From Klebsiella pneumoniae (GTDB lineage: Bacteria > Pseudomonadota > Gammaproteobacteria > Eutrophobiales > Eutrophobiaceae): 64,000 nucleotides of DNA. Position 1 is the stretch's first letter. Every line of letters begins with the position of its first letter. Location of the stretch: contig CAMDWI010000002.1 of assembly GCA_945878555.1 (NCBI GenBank), positions 1 through 64,000 of the forward strand, read 5' to 3'. Positions 45,645 through 53,359 of the stretch are shown in pieces. The notes beneath the pieces were generated by a model, which was not told the DNA's origin, did not search any database, and saw nothing but the letters and a program-made list of their open reading frames with translations. Position numbers and translations under genes: made by a program.

Positions 45645-46652
45645 TTATTGCTGGACGACCGGTGAAGATGAAGGTGTAGCAGTATTGGAGGCACTGGCAC
45701 GGGTCTTGTCTGCCGCTGTATATTCTTCCAGCGGTTCATCCGTCACCCTGCCGATCTCGACCGGAATACTGTCACGCTCGGTGATGACCTTGCGGATCAG
45801 GTCCCAGTCGACTTCATACTTGTGCTGCTTTGAAACCTCGACCACCATCTTCACAACGCTGGTCATATTGCCTTCAAACTGGTCTGTATCTTCTTCAAGA
45901 TACGGACTGGCCTCCAGCAGCAGCTTGCCATTCAGTACACCCACCTTGTAAGGCTGGTTGACGATGCGCACCGGTGTCCCCACCGGTACCATTTCAAACA
46001 GTGCCTTGATATCTTCCGGATACATACGGATACAACCGGAGCTGACGCGCAGTCCGACGCCATAGGGCTTGTTCGTTCCATGAATCAGATACGATGGCAA
46101 ACCGAGTCGCATCGCAAACTGGCCCAGCGGATTTTCCGGACCTGGCGGGACGACCTTCGGCAATGGATGTCCCTCACGTGCATGCTCGGCACGGATTGAC
46201 TCGGGTGGGTGCCAGGCCGGGTCTTTCTTCTTCTGGATGATCTTCGTGGTGATATACGGTGTGGCCCAACCTTCACGACCGATACCGATTGGATAGGAAT
46301 ATACCTGACGCGTCTCGCCCTTTTGACCGGCCGGGAAATAATACAACCTCATTTCCGGGATATTGACGATAATGCCGACTGGTGGTGCCACCGGCAGCAC
46401 GAACTGTTTGGGCAGCAAAACTTCCGCTTTTTCACCCGGCATCCAGGTATCAACCTTCTGATTGGCCCGCTTGATGTCCATAAAACCGATGTCATGGATA
46501 CGGGCAATATCGGGCAGGGTCTGGTCCTGACGCGAGTAGGTCTTGGCCATCTCACCGATAACGGAATCATGGATGCTCATCTCGTAGAATTCGGCGCGGC
46601 AAACAAAGGTCACGGACAACAACAGTGTTATCAGTAGTAGTCTAGCTATCAT
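45645..46652 (-). CDS. L,D-transpeptidase (ErfK/YbiS/YcfS family)
   Basis: This 335-residue periplasmic enzyme has a signal peptide (LLLITLLLSVTFVCRA). A LysM-like segment follows (YSRQDQTLPDIARIHDIGF, IKRANQKVD). The YkuD domain has the catalytic motif HGTNKPYGVGLRVSSGCIRM with the active cysteine near residue 205. These enzymes attach Lpp to peptidoglycan or make 3-3 crosslinks. The Lpp-like gene next door is a plausible substrate. The C-terminal tail is Ser/Thr/Ala-rich (SASNTATPSSSP). Confidence 0.92.
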   Translation of the reverse strand: MIARLLLITLLLSVTFVCRAEFYEMSIHDSVIGEMAKTYSRQDQTLPDIARIHDIGFMDIKRANQKVDTWMPGEKAEVLLPKQFVLPVAPPVGIIVNIPEMRLYYFPAGQKGETRQVYSYPIGIGREGWATPYITTKIIQKKKDPAWHPPESIRAEHAREGHPLPKVVPPGPENPLGQFAMRLGLPSYLIHGTNKPYGVGLRVSSGCIRMYPEDIKALFEMVPVGTPVRIVNQPYKVGVLNGKLLLEASPYLEEDTDQFEGNMTSVVKMVVEVSKQHKYEVDWDLIRKVITERDSIPVEIGRVTDEPLEEYTAADKTRASASNTATPSSSPVVQQ

Positions 46653-46721
46653 GTATACAGGTTACTTGAGTGTGGGGGTAGGTCATTATAATACGGTTAG
46701 CCGCGTATTACTCCCTATAAA

Positions 46722-47246
46722 TCAGCGTTCTTTCAACCTGGGCATCAATTCGACAAGATTGCAGGGCCGGGTCCGGTAATCCAGTTGTGCACTGATAATC
46801 CGGTCCCAGGCGGTTGCACAGGCAGACGACGACCCCGGCAGGCAAAACAGGTATTTCCCGTTCGCCACACCGGCGATTGCCCTCGACTGCAAACTGGATG
46901 TGCCGATTTCCTCGAACGAAATGGCGCGAAATACCTCACCAAACCCTTCGATTTCCTTGTCGAACAGACAGGCAATGGCCTCGGGTGTGCCATCACGGCC
47001 GGTCACGCCGGTTCCTCCAGTTGTTAATACCACATCAACATTGTCATCGGCACACCAGGTGGCCACAACAGCACGGATTTTGTAAATGTCATCCGGGACA
47101 ATCTGCTTGTCATACAGCTTGTGCCCGGCCGCCTCCAGACGCTCGACCAGCAACCTTCCGGATTTGTCGGTTTTTTCAGTCCGGGAATCGGATATGACCA
47201 GTACACTGATATTTAGTGAACCGGGTGCGTTATCGGGGTTCGTCAC
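46722..47246 (-). CDS. moaB: molybdenum cofactor biosynthesis protein B
   Basis: This 174-residue protein of the MoaB/MogA fold adenylylates molybdopterin before metal insertion. It shows the opening ISVLVISDSRTEKTDKSG, the key loop VVLTTGGTGVTGRDGTPE, and KYLFCLPGSSSAC. It resembles E. coli MoaB in length. It lies 10 kb from the other Moco genes of this window. Confidence 0.92.
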   Translation of the reverse strand: MTNPDNAPGSLNISVLVISDSRTEKTDKSGRLLVERLEAAGHKLYDKQIVPDDIYKIRAVVATWCADDNVDVVLTTGGTGVTGRDGTPEAIACLFDKEIEGFGEVFRAISFEEIGTSSLQSRAIAGVANGKYLFCLPGSSSACATAWDRIISAQLDYRTRPCNLVELMPRLKER

Positions 47247-47293
47247 GTCTGTTCTCCTGCGGCTGGTTTTCGATTAGATCATAATTCACCGTT

Positions 47294-47719
47294 ATGATAA
47301 AACACAGTGGCATGAACGAGAATACTGAAAATTCCTCCGGCGCTGTCCGCCTCGATAAATGGTTATGGTTTGCGCGCTTCTACAAGACACGCGGACTGGC
47401 GATGGAGGCAATCAAGGCCGGCAAGGTCAAACTCGCCGGCAACCGGGTCAAACCGGCCAAAACCGTCCGGCCCGGTGAAGTCTACACACTGCGTATTGAC
47501 CCCTATAGCTGGACCGTGACTGTCATCTCAAGCGGTACCCGCCGTGGCCCGGCCCCCGAGGCGGCACTGCTTTATGAAGAGACACCCGAAAGCCGCGAGG
47601 CCCGTTCGTTATTGTCTGCACAGCTGAAGATTAATAACCAGCTGTTACCCCAGACCGAAGGACGCCCGACCAAACGCGACCGCCGCCAGATCGTCCGTTT
47701 TACCCGGCAAACGGATTGA
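47294..47719 (+). CDS. hslR: Hsp15-like S4 RNA-binding protein
   Basis: This product of up to 141 residues has an S4 domain: VRLDKWLWFARFYKTRGLA, GKVKLAGNRVKPAKTVRPGE. A basic C-terminal tail follows (EGRPTKRDRRQIVRF), as in Hsp15. Hsp15 recycles stalled 50S subunits carrying nascent chains after heat shock. An ATG at 47312 (MNENTEN) is an alternative start; neither has a strong Shine-Dalgarno. The gene ends 4 bp before a family 2 hairpin. Confidence 0.9.
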   Translation: MIKHSGMNENTENSSGAVRLDKWLWFARFYKTRGLAMEAIKAGKVKLAGNRVKPAKTVRPGEVYTLRIDPYSWTVTVISSGTRRGPAPEAALLYEETPESREARSLLSAQLKINNQLLPQTEGRPTKRDRRQIVRFTRQTD

Positions 47720-47722
47720 TAG

Positions 47723-47985
47723 CTGAATTACTGTTCCGGAATCCACGATGCTAGTTCAGATTCACTGTGTGATTTAGTTCGTGATAGACCGTTAGCCGCA
47801 TGGGCAAACGGCGGGTTAAGGAGCCGTTTGCGCCGTTACAGGGATGTAACGGCTGGACTTTCGAGCGGAGCAGGAAGCGCAGCGACGAAAGCGGCGCTCG
47901 AGCGTACATGGATGTATTCACAGCGTGTCTGGAACGAACTAAATCACACAGTGAATCTGAACGAGATTCAGGAACAGTAATTCAG
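47723..47985. repeat. family 2 long hairpin, copy B (hslR/nitroreductase convergent gap)
   Basis: The outer arms CTGAATTACTGTTC are on both sides, followed inward by GTTCAGATT and the locus-specific arm CACTGTGTGATTTAGTTCG with its complement. The core is split by about 85 bp of further hairpins (ACGGCGGG..., GTTACAGGGATGTAAC, CTTTCGAGCGG...CGACGAAAG) before GCGCTCGAGCGTACATGGATG and GTGTCTGGAAC. The right arm contains the TGA stop of the nitroreductase gene. Confidence 0.85.
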
Positions 47986-48587
47986 GCGCTAAACGGCTTA
48001 CCCCAGTCACCATCAAAAAAACATTGCTCCAGCGGACGTCGGCTACGTGCGGCCAGTTCACGCTCGCGTAAGGACTCCGGTATGCGATCCTGCGGTAACT
48101 GATAACCTATCGCCATGATCGCCATTGGCGTATATTCTTCAGGAATAGCAAAGCTGGCACGGACCTTGTCGATATTATAACCACCCATCTGATGTACCAT
48201 CAGTCCCATGGCCGTTGCTTGCAAACACAGTGACATCGTCGCCGCGCCGGTATCATATTGACCCCAGCGATTCGGCTGACCATTGCGGCTGAGTACAGAC
48301 CCGGCAAAACCGAGTACGATCAGCGGGGCATGCCTGACCCAGTCACGGTTTGATTCATTCAACACAGACAAGGCCCTGTCCCACGCGCCCGGATTGGTAA
48401 CGCGATCACACACGATAAATCGCCAGGGCTCATCACCAAAACACGAAGGAGACCAGCGTGCGGCTTCAAGCAAGGTTGTTATCTGCAGTTCGGTCAGCGT
48501 CCGTTCCGGGTCATAGGCACGACCGCTCCAGCGTTTGCACGCCAGTTCATTGATCGGATACCGGGTACTTGCATTCTTTTCGAACAT
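47982..48587 (-). CDS. nitroreductase family protein
   Basis: The start at 48587 (MFEKNASTRYPINELACKRW) has TTAGGAG six bases upstream and gives 201 residues. A longer frame to 48839 exists only because it crosses a family 2 repeat. Flavin-binding features include RWSGRAYDPERTLTE, ALLEAARWSPSCFGDEPWRF and GYQLPQDRIPESLRERE. It is probably an FMN- and NAD(P)H-dependent reductase; the substrate is unknown. Its stop codon lies within the right arm of hairpin copy B. Confidence 0.9.
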   Translation of the reverse strand: MFEKNASTRYPINELACKRWSGRAYDPERTLTELQITTLLEAARWSPSCFGDEPWRFIVCDRVTNPGAWDRALSVLNESNRDWVRHAPLIVLGFAGSVLSRNGQPNRWGQYDTGAATMSLCLQATAMGLMVHQMGGYNIDKVRASFAIPEEYTPMAIMAIGYQLPQDRIPESLRERELAARSRRPLEQCFFDGDWGKPFSA

Positions 48588-48624
48588 GTTGTCTCCTAAC
48601 ATTATGTATTCCGAAGCAGTGGCC

Positions 48625-48738
48625 GGATCAGTCACCCGTGTTGGCTGTTCCAGACACGCCGTAAATACATCCATGTAGGCTCGGGTGCCGCATCCATGCG
48701 GCACACGGTCTTTCACATCCAACACGGGTGACTGATCC
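48625..48738. repeat. family 2 hairpin, copy C (upstream of the nitroreductase)
   Basis: The perfect outer arm GGATCAGTCACCCGTGTTGG and its complement enclose a core in minus orientation: GACCGTGTGCCGCATGG-ATGCGGCAC, TACATGGATGTA and GTGTCTGGAAC. Unlike copies A and B it lies between divergent genes and has no CTGAAT outer arm. It would be transcribed in the nitroreductase leader if the promoter is upstream. Confidence 0.85.
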
Positions 48739-48850
48739 TCCAGGTTTTCAAGATTCGGAGTTTCTGGTGAGTCAGTAAAAAAAACAGTGCTGCGATTTTC
48801 GGCCAGTGTAGTGAGAGAATACCTGAAACGGACAATCAACGGAAAAACAG

Positions 48851-49783
48851 ATGACAGAGCAGCAAATACTACATGCGATTTCGGCCAATATCGGATCGGT
48901 AATCAAGGGACAGGAGCCGGCCATCCGCCTGTTACTGTCTGCATTCATCAGCGGCGGCCATGTCCTGCTGGAAGACGTCCCCGGCACCGGCAAGACCACA
49001 CTGGCAAAAGCACTGGCCAAATCGATCAATGCCGAGTATCACCGTGTTCAGTTCACCCCGGACCTGCTGCCGACCGATATCCTCGGCGTATCCATTTTTG
49101 ATCAGCGCGATCACAACTTTCATTTTCACCGCGGCCCCGTGTTCACCAACATCCTGCTCGCCGACGAAATCAACCGTGCCTCACCGCGTACCCAGTCGGC
49201 CCTGCTGGAGGCGATGGGTGAATCGCAGGTCAGTGTAGATGGCCAGTTGTATCCGCTGGATGAGATGTTTTTTGTCATCGCTACACAGAACCCGATTGAA
49301 TACCACGGCACCTACCCTCTGCCCGAGGCCCAGATGGACCGGTTTGCGATGCGGTTTGAGCTCGGTTATGTGAATGAGGAGGAAGAGGTCGCGATCCTGA
49401 CCGAGCAGAACAATACACATCCGATCAACCATCTGCGCCCGTGTGCACAGAAGGCCGATATCGTGCGTCTGCGGCAAAGCGTTTCGTCCGTGCGTGTCAG
49501 TGAGGAGATCAAACATTACATCGTGCGCATCATCCGTGAGACCCGTAGCGTGGCCGGTGTATTGAATGGTGCCAGTCCACGTGCCTCGATTGCGTTGATG
49601 AAGTCGGCGCAGGCACTGGCCTTGTTCGATGGTCTGGCATTTGTCAGCCCTGATCATGTGCAGGAACTCGCATTGCCGGTGATCGCCCACCGTCTCATGC
49701 TGGATTCACAGGCACGGTTCTCCGGACTGACGGCCCGTGGTGTGGTCAGCGATCTGCTGAAGACGATACCAGTGCCGGTCTGA
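48851..49783 (+). CDS. MoxR-family AAA+ ATPase
   Basis: This 310-residue protein has Walker A EDVPGTGKTTLAKALAKS, Walker B NILLADEINRASPRTQ and sensor/arginine regions (FFVIATQNPIEYHGTYPLPEAQ). MoxR ATPases are chaperone-like activators of partner proteins with VWA or DUF58 domains. It leads a three-gene operon with DUF58 and TgpA-type genes with gaps of 7 and 3 bp. Confidence 0.94.
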   Translation: MTEQQILHAISANIGSVIKGQEPAIRLLLSAFISGGHVLLEDVPGTGKTTLAKALAKSINAEYHRVQFTPDLLPTDILGVSIFDQRDHNFHFHRGPVFTNILLADEINRASPRTQSALLEAMGESQVSVDGQLYPLDEMFFVIATQNPIEYHGTYPLPEAQMDRFAMRFELGYVNEEEEVAILTEQNNTHPINHLRPCAQKADIVRLRQSVSSVRVSEEIKHYIVRIIRETRSVAGVLNGASPRASIALMKSAQALALFDGLAFVSPDHVQELALPVIAHRLMLDSQARFSGLTARGVVSDLLKTIPVPV

Positions 49784-49790
49784 GCCACAG

Positions 49791-51161
49791 ATGTCTGCCT
49801 CCGGTCGGCTGCTGTATCTGAACTTCCGGTTTCTGCACCGGATCGGCCAGTGGGCCCGCCATCGCTTCTCCCCTGCCGGCATGCTGATACTGTGCGGGAT
49901 TATCGCGTCCGGTATCTTCGGTATTGACACACGCGCCTCACTCGCCTTTCAGGTATTCGCGATCTGCACCGTCCTGTTATTGTTGTCGATGATAAGTTCA
50001 TTGTTTTTTCGGGGCCGGTTTCAGCTACGTCGATTGTTACCGGAATACGGAACAGTCTCGTTGCCACTGCGGTACAAGATCATCATCGCCAACCCCGCGA
50101 CGAAACCGCACCGTGACCTGGTTCTGGTTGACGAGTTTGATGCCGGTTTCCCTGACTATGCCAGCTTCCTCCGTGCCGACGACCCGCTCGACAGTCAACG
50201 CAACTGGGTAGACCGCAAACTGGGATATCCGCGCCTGCTGACACTGATACGTAATAGTCGTGGCGGCGTACTGCCACCAACAGAGATTGATGTCATACCC
50301 GGCAAGGACGAACGCGAAGTTGCGATTGAGTTTATACCCTTGCGCCGAGGCTATCTGCATTTCGCCGCGATACGCCTCGCCCGCCCGGATCCGTTTGGTC
50401 TGTTCCGTGCATTGTACAGCCTGCCACAGCCCGACAAGCTGTTGATCCTGCCGAAGACCTATCGCCTGCCGCCGATCCGTCTATCGGGCACACGTAGATA
50501 CCAGCCGGGCGGCATGAATCAGGCAAGCTCCATCGGCGACTCGCAGGAGTTTCTGTCGTTGCGCGATTACCAGCCGGGTGACCCGATGCGCTCAATACAC
50601 TGGCGCAGTTATGCCAAACGCGGGGAGCCGGTGGTGAAGGAATTCCGTGATGAATATTTTGTACGTCAGGGCCTGATCCTCGATACGTTTATTGAGGCGG
50701 CACCGTTGTCGCGATTCGAAGAGGCGGTGTCTCTGGCGGCCTCGTTTGCCTGCTCGATCAATGATCAGGATGCGCTGCTCGATCTGATGTTCGTCGGTAC
50801 CGAGGCGTATCGATTCACCACAGGCCGCAGTTTTGGTGAGGCGGCCAATATGCTGGAGATCCTCGCCTGTGTCAGTCCGGCACGCGACCCCGACTTCCAG
50901 CGTCTTGTTGATCATGTCATCCAGCATCTGGGCGAGCTGAGTGGACTGGTGCTGGTCTTGCTTGACTGGGACGACAAACGCCAGCAGATGATCAGCCGAT
51001 TGATAAGTATGAAAGTGCCTGTGCTTGTATTTGTCATTGTGGACGAAGACAAACAGCCGTTGGCACCCGGGCCGCTGGCATCCACACCGTCACGCCTGAT
51101 CGCCCTGCCCGCCGGACAGATGCAGACGGCGCTTGACCAGATTAACCGCAATGGCATCTGA
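49791..51161 (+). CDS. DUF58 membrane protein
   Basis: This 456-residue protein has two N-terminal membrane helices (AGMLILCGIIASGIFGI, VFAICTVLLLLSMISSLFF). A β-rich part follows, then the DUF58 core SLRDYQPGDPMRSIHWRSYAKRGEPVVKEF and a VWA-like end. It is the usual partner of MoxR ATPases. The cellular role is uncertain; envelope or protease regulation has been suggested. Confidence 0.92.
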   Translation: MSASGRLLYLNFRFLHRIGQWARHRFSPAGMLILCGIIASGIFGIDTRASLAFQVFAICTVLLLLSMISSLFFRGRFQLRRLLPEYGTVSLPLRYKIIIANPATKPHRDLVLVDEFDAGFPDYASFLRADDPLDSQRNWVDRKLGYPRLLTLIRNSRGGVLPPTEIDVIPGKDEREVAIEFIPLRRGYLHFAAIRLARPDPFGLFRALYSLPQPDKLLILPKTYRLPPIRLSGTRRYQPGGMNQASSIGDSQEFLSLRDYQPGDPMRSIHWRSYAKRGEPVVKEFRDEYFVRQGLILDTFIEAAPLSRFEEAVSLAASFACSINDQDALLDLMFVGTEAYRFTTGRSFGEAANMLEILACVSPARDPDFQRLVDHVIQHLGELSGLVLVLLDWDDKRQQMISRLISMKVPVLVFVIVDEDKQPLAPGPLASTPSRLIALPAGQMQTALDQINRNGI

Positions 51162-51164
51162 ACA

Positions 51165-53186
51165 ATGAACCCGGCACAGTCCTCACTGCCCGCGGCACCG
51201 CGATTCAGTCTCGCGGCTGCACTGTTATTGTGGGGATGGCAGACAGGCTTTCTTGTGTTTGCGCTGCCGATGTTATTGCTGGTCGAGCTGTCGGTCTGGG
51301 TGTCCTGGCGTTGGCCGATCACCCGCCGCGAATTCAACAACGTCTCTGACCTCAGCGGCGTCGGGTTCTTTATCACCGTCGTGTATATATTCACGACCAC
51401 CGGCACCAAGGGCATCTTTGTCATCCTGTCGGTCATGCCATTTGTGTTGTTACCACTGTTGCTGCTGCAACGTTATAGCGAGCAGGGCCGGGTCCCGGTC
51501 AGTGCGCTGTTTGTCAGTCTGCGGCGGCTGGACCCGGCGAGTTCGCCGGAGGCCGCAGCCGAGATAGACCTGTCGCTGCCCTATCTGCTTGTCTGTGTCG
51601 TCTCGGCGAGTTCCGGCAACCAGCGCACGGTCTGGTTTTTTGTGCTCGTTTTTGCCCTGTTTGCACTGGTGTTGTGGTCCTTGCGTCCGCAGCGCTACCG
51701 CGTATTGGTCTGGGCCGGCCTGCTGGCGCTGGCGTTTATGCTCAGTTATGGCGGACAGGAGGGTATCCGCGAGCTGCAACGCTCGATGGAAGCGACCATT
51801 ATCGGGATGTTTGATCAATTCATGTGGCGGCACCGTGACCCGGAGCGTGCGAGTACCACGATTGGTTCTATCGGTCGGCTGAAACTGTCGGACCGCATCA
51901 TCGTGCGGGTCGACCCCGAGACCCCACTGCAAGGCACGCTGTTACTGCGGGAGGCCAGCTACCAGAAATATAACTACGGTGTCTGGAGCAATTCAGACTC
52001 GCGTTACACCGTGATTGACCCCGCAATCACCGGCAATCGCTGGACGCTGGCGGGGGGCGACAGCAACCGCGCTGTAAAAGTGTCGATTGATATGTCCCGC
52101 GAGGTTGGCGTAGTACCGCTGCCGCACGGGACGACAAATATCCGCGATGTGGCCGCAATCGAGGTCAACCAGAGCCAGTACGGGACAGTAAAAATGGAGA
52201 TCCGCGAAGGCTGGGTCACATATACCGCCGATTACCAGGACAGGCTGCTGACCGAAGGCCTGCCGACAGACAATGACCTCTCGGTCCCGGACAATTACCG
52301 GGCCGATTTTATGCGGGTGGTGGATGAACTGAAACTGGCCTCGCTTGATGACCCGCAGGTGGCCGCGACGATTGAACGTTTTTTTGCCGAAAACTTTACC
52401 TACTCGTTGACCCAGCGCAACCGTTTCCCACGCAGTCGATACCTGTCGGACTTCCTGTATAACTCACGCGCAGGTCACTGCGAATATTTTGCCACCTCCA
52501 CCGTGTTGTTATTACGCGCGGCCGGGATCCCGGCGCGCTATGTGACCGGTTATGCAGTGGATGAATACAGTACGATGGAAGGCCAGTATCTTGCCCGGTC
52601 GCGTGATGCCCATTCCTGGGCGGTGGCCTACATCAACGGTAACTGGCGTATCCTCGATACGACCCCGGCGGTGTGGTCGCCACTGGAGGATGATAGTGCC
52701 TCGTCACTGGAACCGTTTATGGACATCTATGCCTGGATTAGTTACCGGGTCTCGCTGTTCCAGTCCGCCGATGAACTGGAGCAGGAGGAGTCCTCGAACA
52801 GCTATCTTATCTATCTGTTGATTCCGCTGGTGCTGACATTGATCTGGCGCCTGTATTTCAAGGAGCGCATACGCAAGGCGGGACCGGTCCGCCGTACCCA
52901 GGCGGCCCGGGACTACCCCGGGCAGGATTCGGACTTCTACCGTCTGACCGCCGAACTGAACAAGGCGGGCTACACCCGCCGTAACGGAGAAACGCTGCTG
53001 GCCTGGTTACGTCGCATTGAGCAACAGACCGAAATTTCCGGGCTGGAACGCATCCTGCGACTGCACTACCGTTATCGCTTTGACCCTGCGGCCACCAGTC
53101 TGACGTTGAAAGAGGAGATCGCCGGTCTGGTCACAGCGGTGCTTGAGGGTGGTCAACTTGCGGGGCTTACGCTGAAAAACCGCTAA
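51165..53186 (+). CDS. tgpA: TgpA-type membrane transglutaminase-like protein
   Basis: This 673-residue protein has several N-terminal membrane helices (DUF3488 region, about 10-215) and a large periplasmic transglutaminase domain with Cys in AGHCEYFATSTVLLL, His in DAHSWAVAYIN and Asp in WRILDTTP. A further helix (YLIYLLIPLVLTLIWRLYF) leads to a cytoplasmic DUF4129-like tail. In Pseudomonas aeruginosa the homologue TgpA is essential, with periplasmic catalytic activity. It is the last gene of the MoxR-DUF58-TgpA operon. Confidence 0.92.
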   Translation: MNPAQSSLPAAPRFSLAAALLLWGWQTGFLVFALPMLLLVELSVWVSWRWPITRREFNNVSDLSGVGFFITVVYIFTTTGTKGIFVILSVMPFVLLPLLLLQRYSEQGRVPVSALFVSLRRLDPASSPEAAAEIDLSLPYLLVCVVSASSGNQRTVWFFVLVFALFALVLWSLRPQRYRVLVWAGLLALAFMLSYGGQEGIRELQRSMEATIIGMFDQFMWRHRDPERASTTIGSIGRLKLSDRIIVRVDPETPLQGTLLLREASYQKYNYGVWSNSDSRYTVIDPAITGNRWTLAGGDSNRAVKVSIDMSREVGVVPLPHGTTNIRDVAAIEVNQSQYGTVKMEIREGWVTYTADYQDRLLTEGLPTDNDLSVPDNYRADFMRVVDELKLASLDDPQVAATIERFFAENFTYSLTQRNRFPRSRYLSDFLYNSRAGHCEYFATSTVLLLRAAGIPARYVTGYAVDEYSTMEGQYLARSRDAHSWAVAYINGNWRILDTTPAVWSPLEDDSASSLEPFMDIYAWISYRVSLFQSADELEQEESSNSYLIYLLIPLVLTLIWRLYFKERIRKAGPVRRTQAARDYPGQDSDFYRLTAELNKAGYTRRNGETLLAWLRRIEQQTEISGLERILRLHYRYRFDPAATSLTLKEEIAGLVTAVLEGGQLAGLTLKNR

Positions 53187-53359
53187 AAAACGCCAGCCCG
53201 TTCCGGTATACATACAGTTTTGTAATAGCGGGAATGACTGGTACGATATCCCTAGCTGCCATGTCATCCGGAAATGCTTTACATTGATTGACAGCTTGGC
53301 CACTATATCGTTGATTAAAAACAACTAAATGAATTGCTAAACAGCCGGGATCCGTAAAA

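Noticed and set aside
47800-48102. Plus-strand frame of 100 codons with RAYMDVFTACLE
   Set aside because: It is a translation of repeat copy B followed by antisense of the nitroreductase gene. The same peptide appears wherever the repeat is read, so it reflects the repeat, not a protein.
48588-48839. N-terminal extension of the nitroreductase frame
   Set aside because: The extra codons read through family 2 repeat copy C (RAYMDVFTACLE), while a good Shine-Dalgarno precedes the ATG at 48587.
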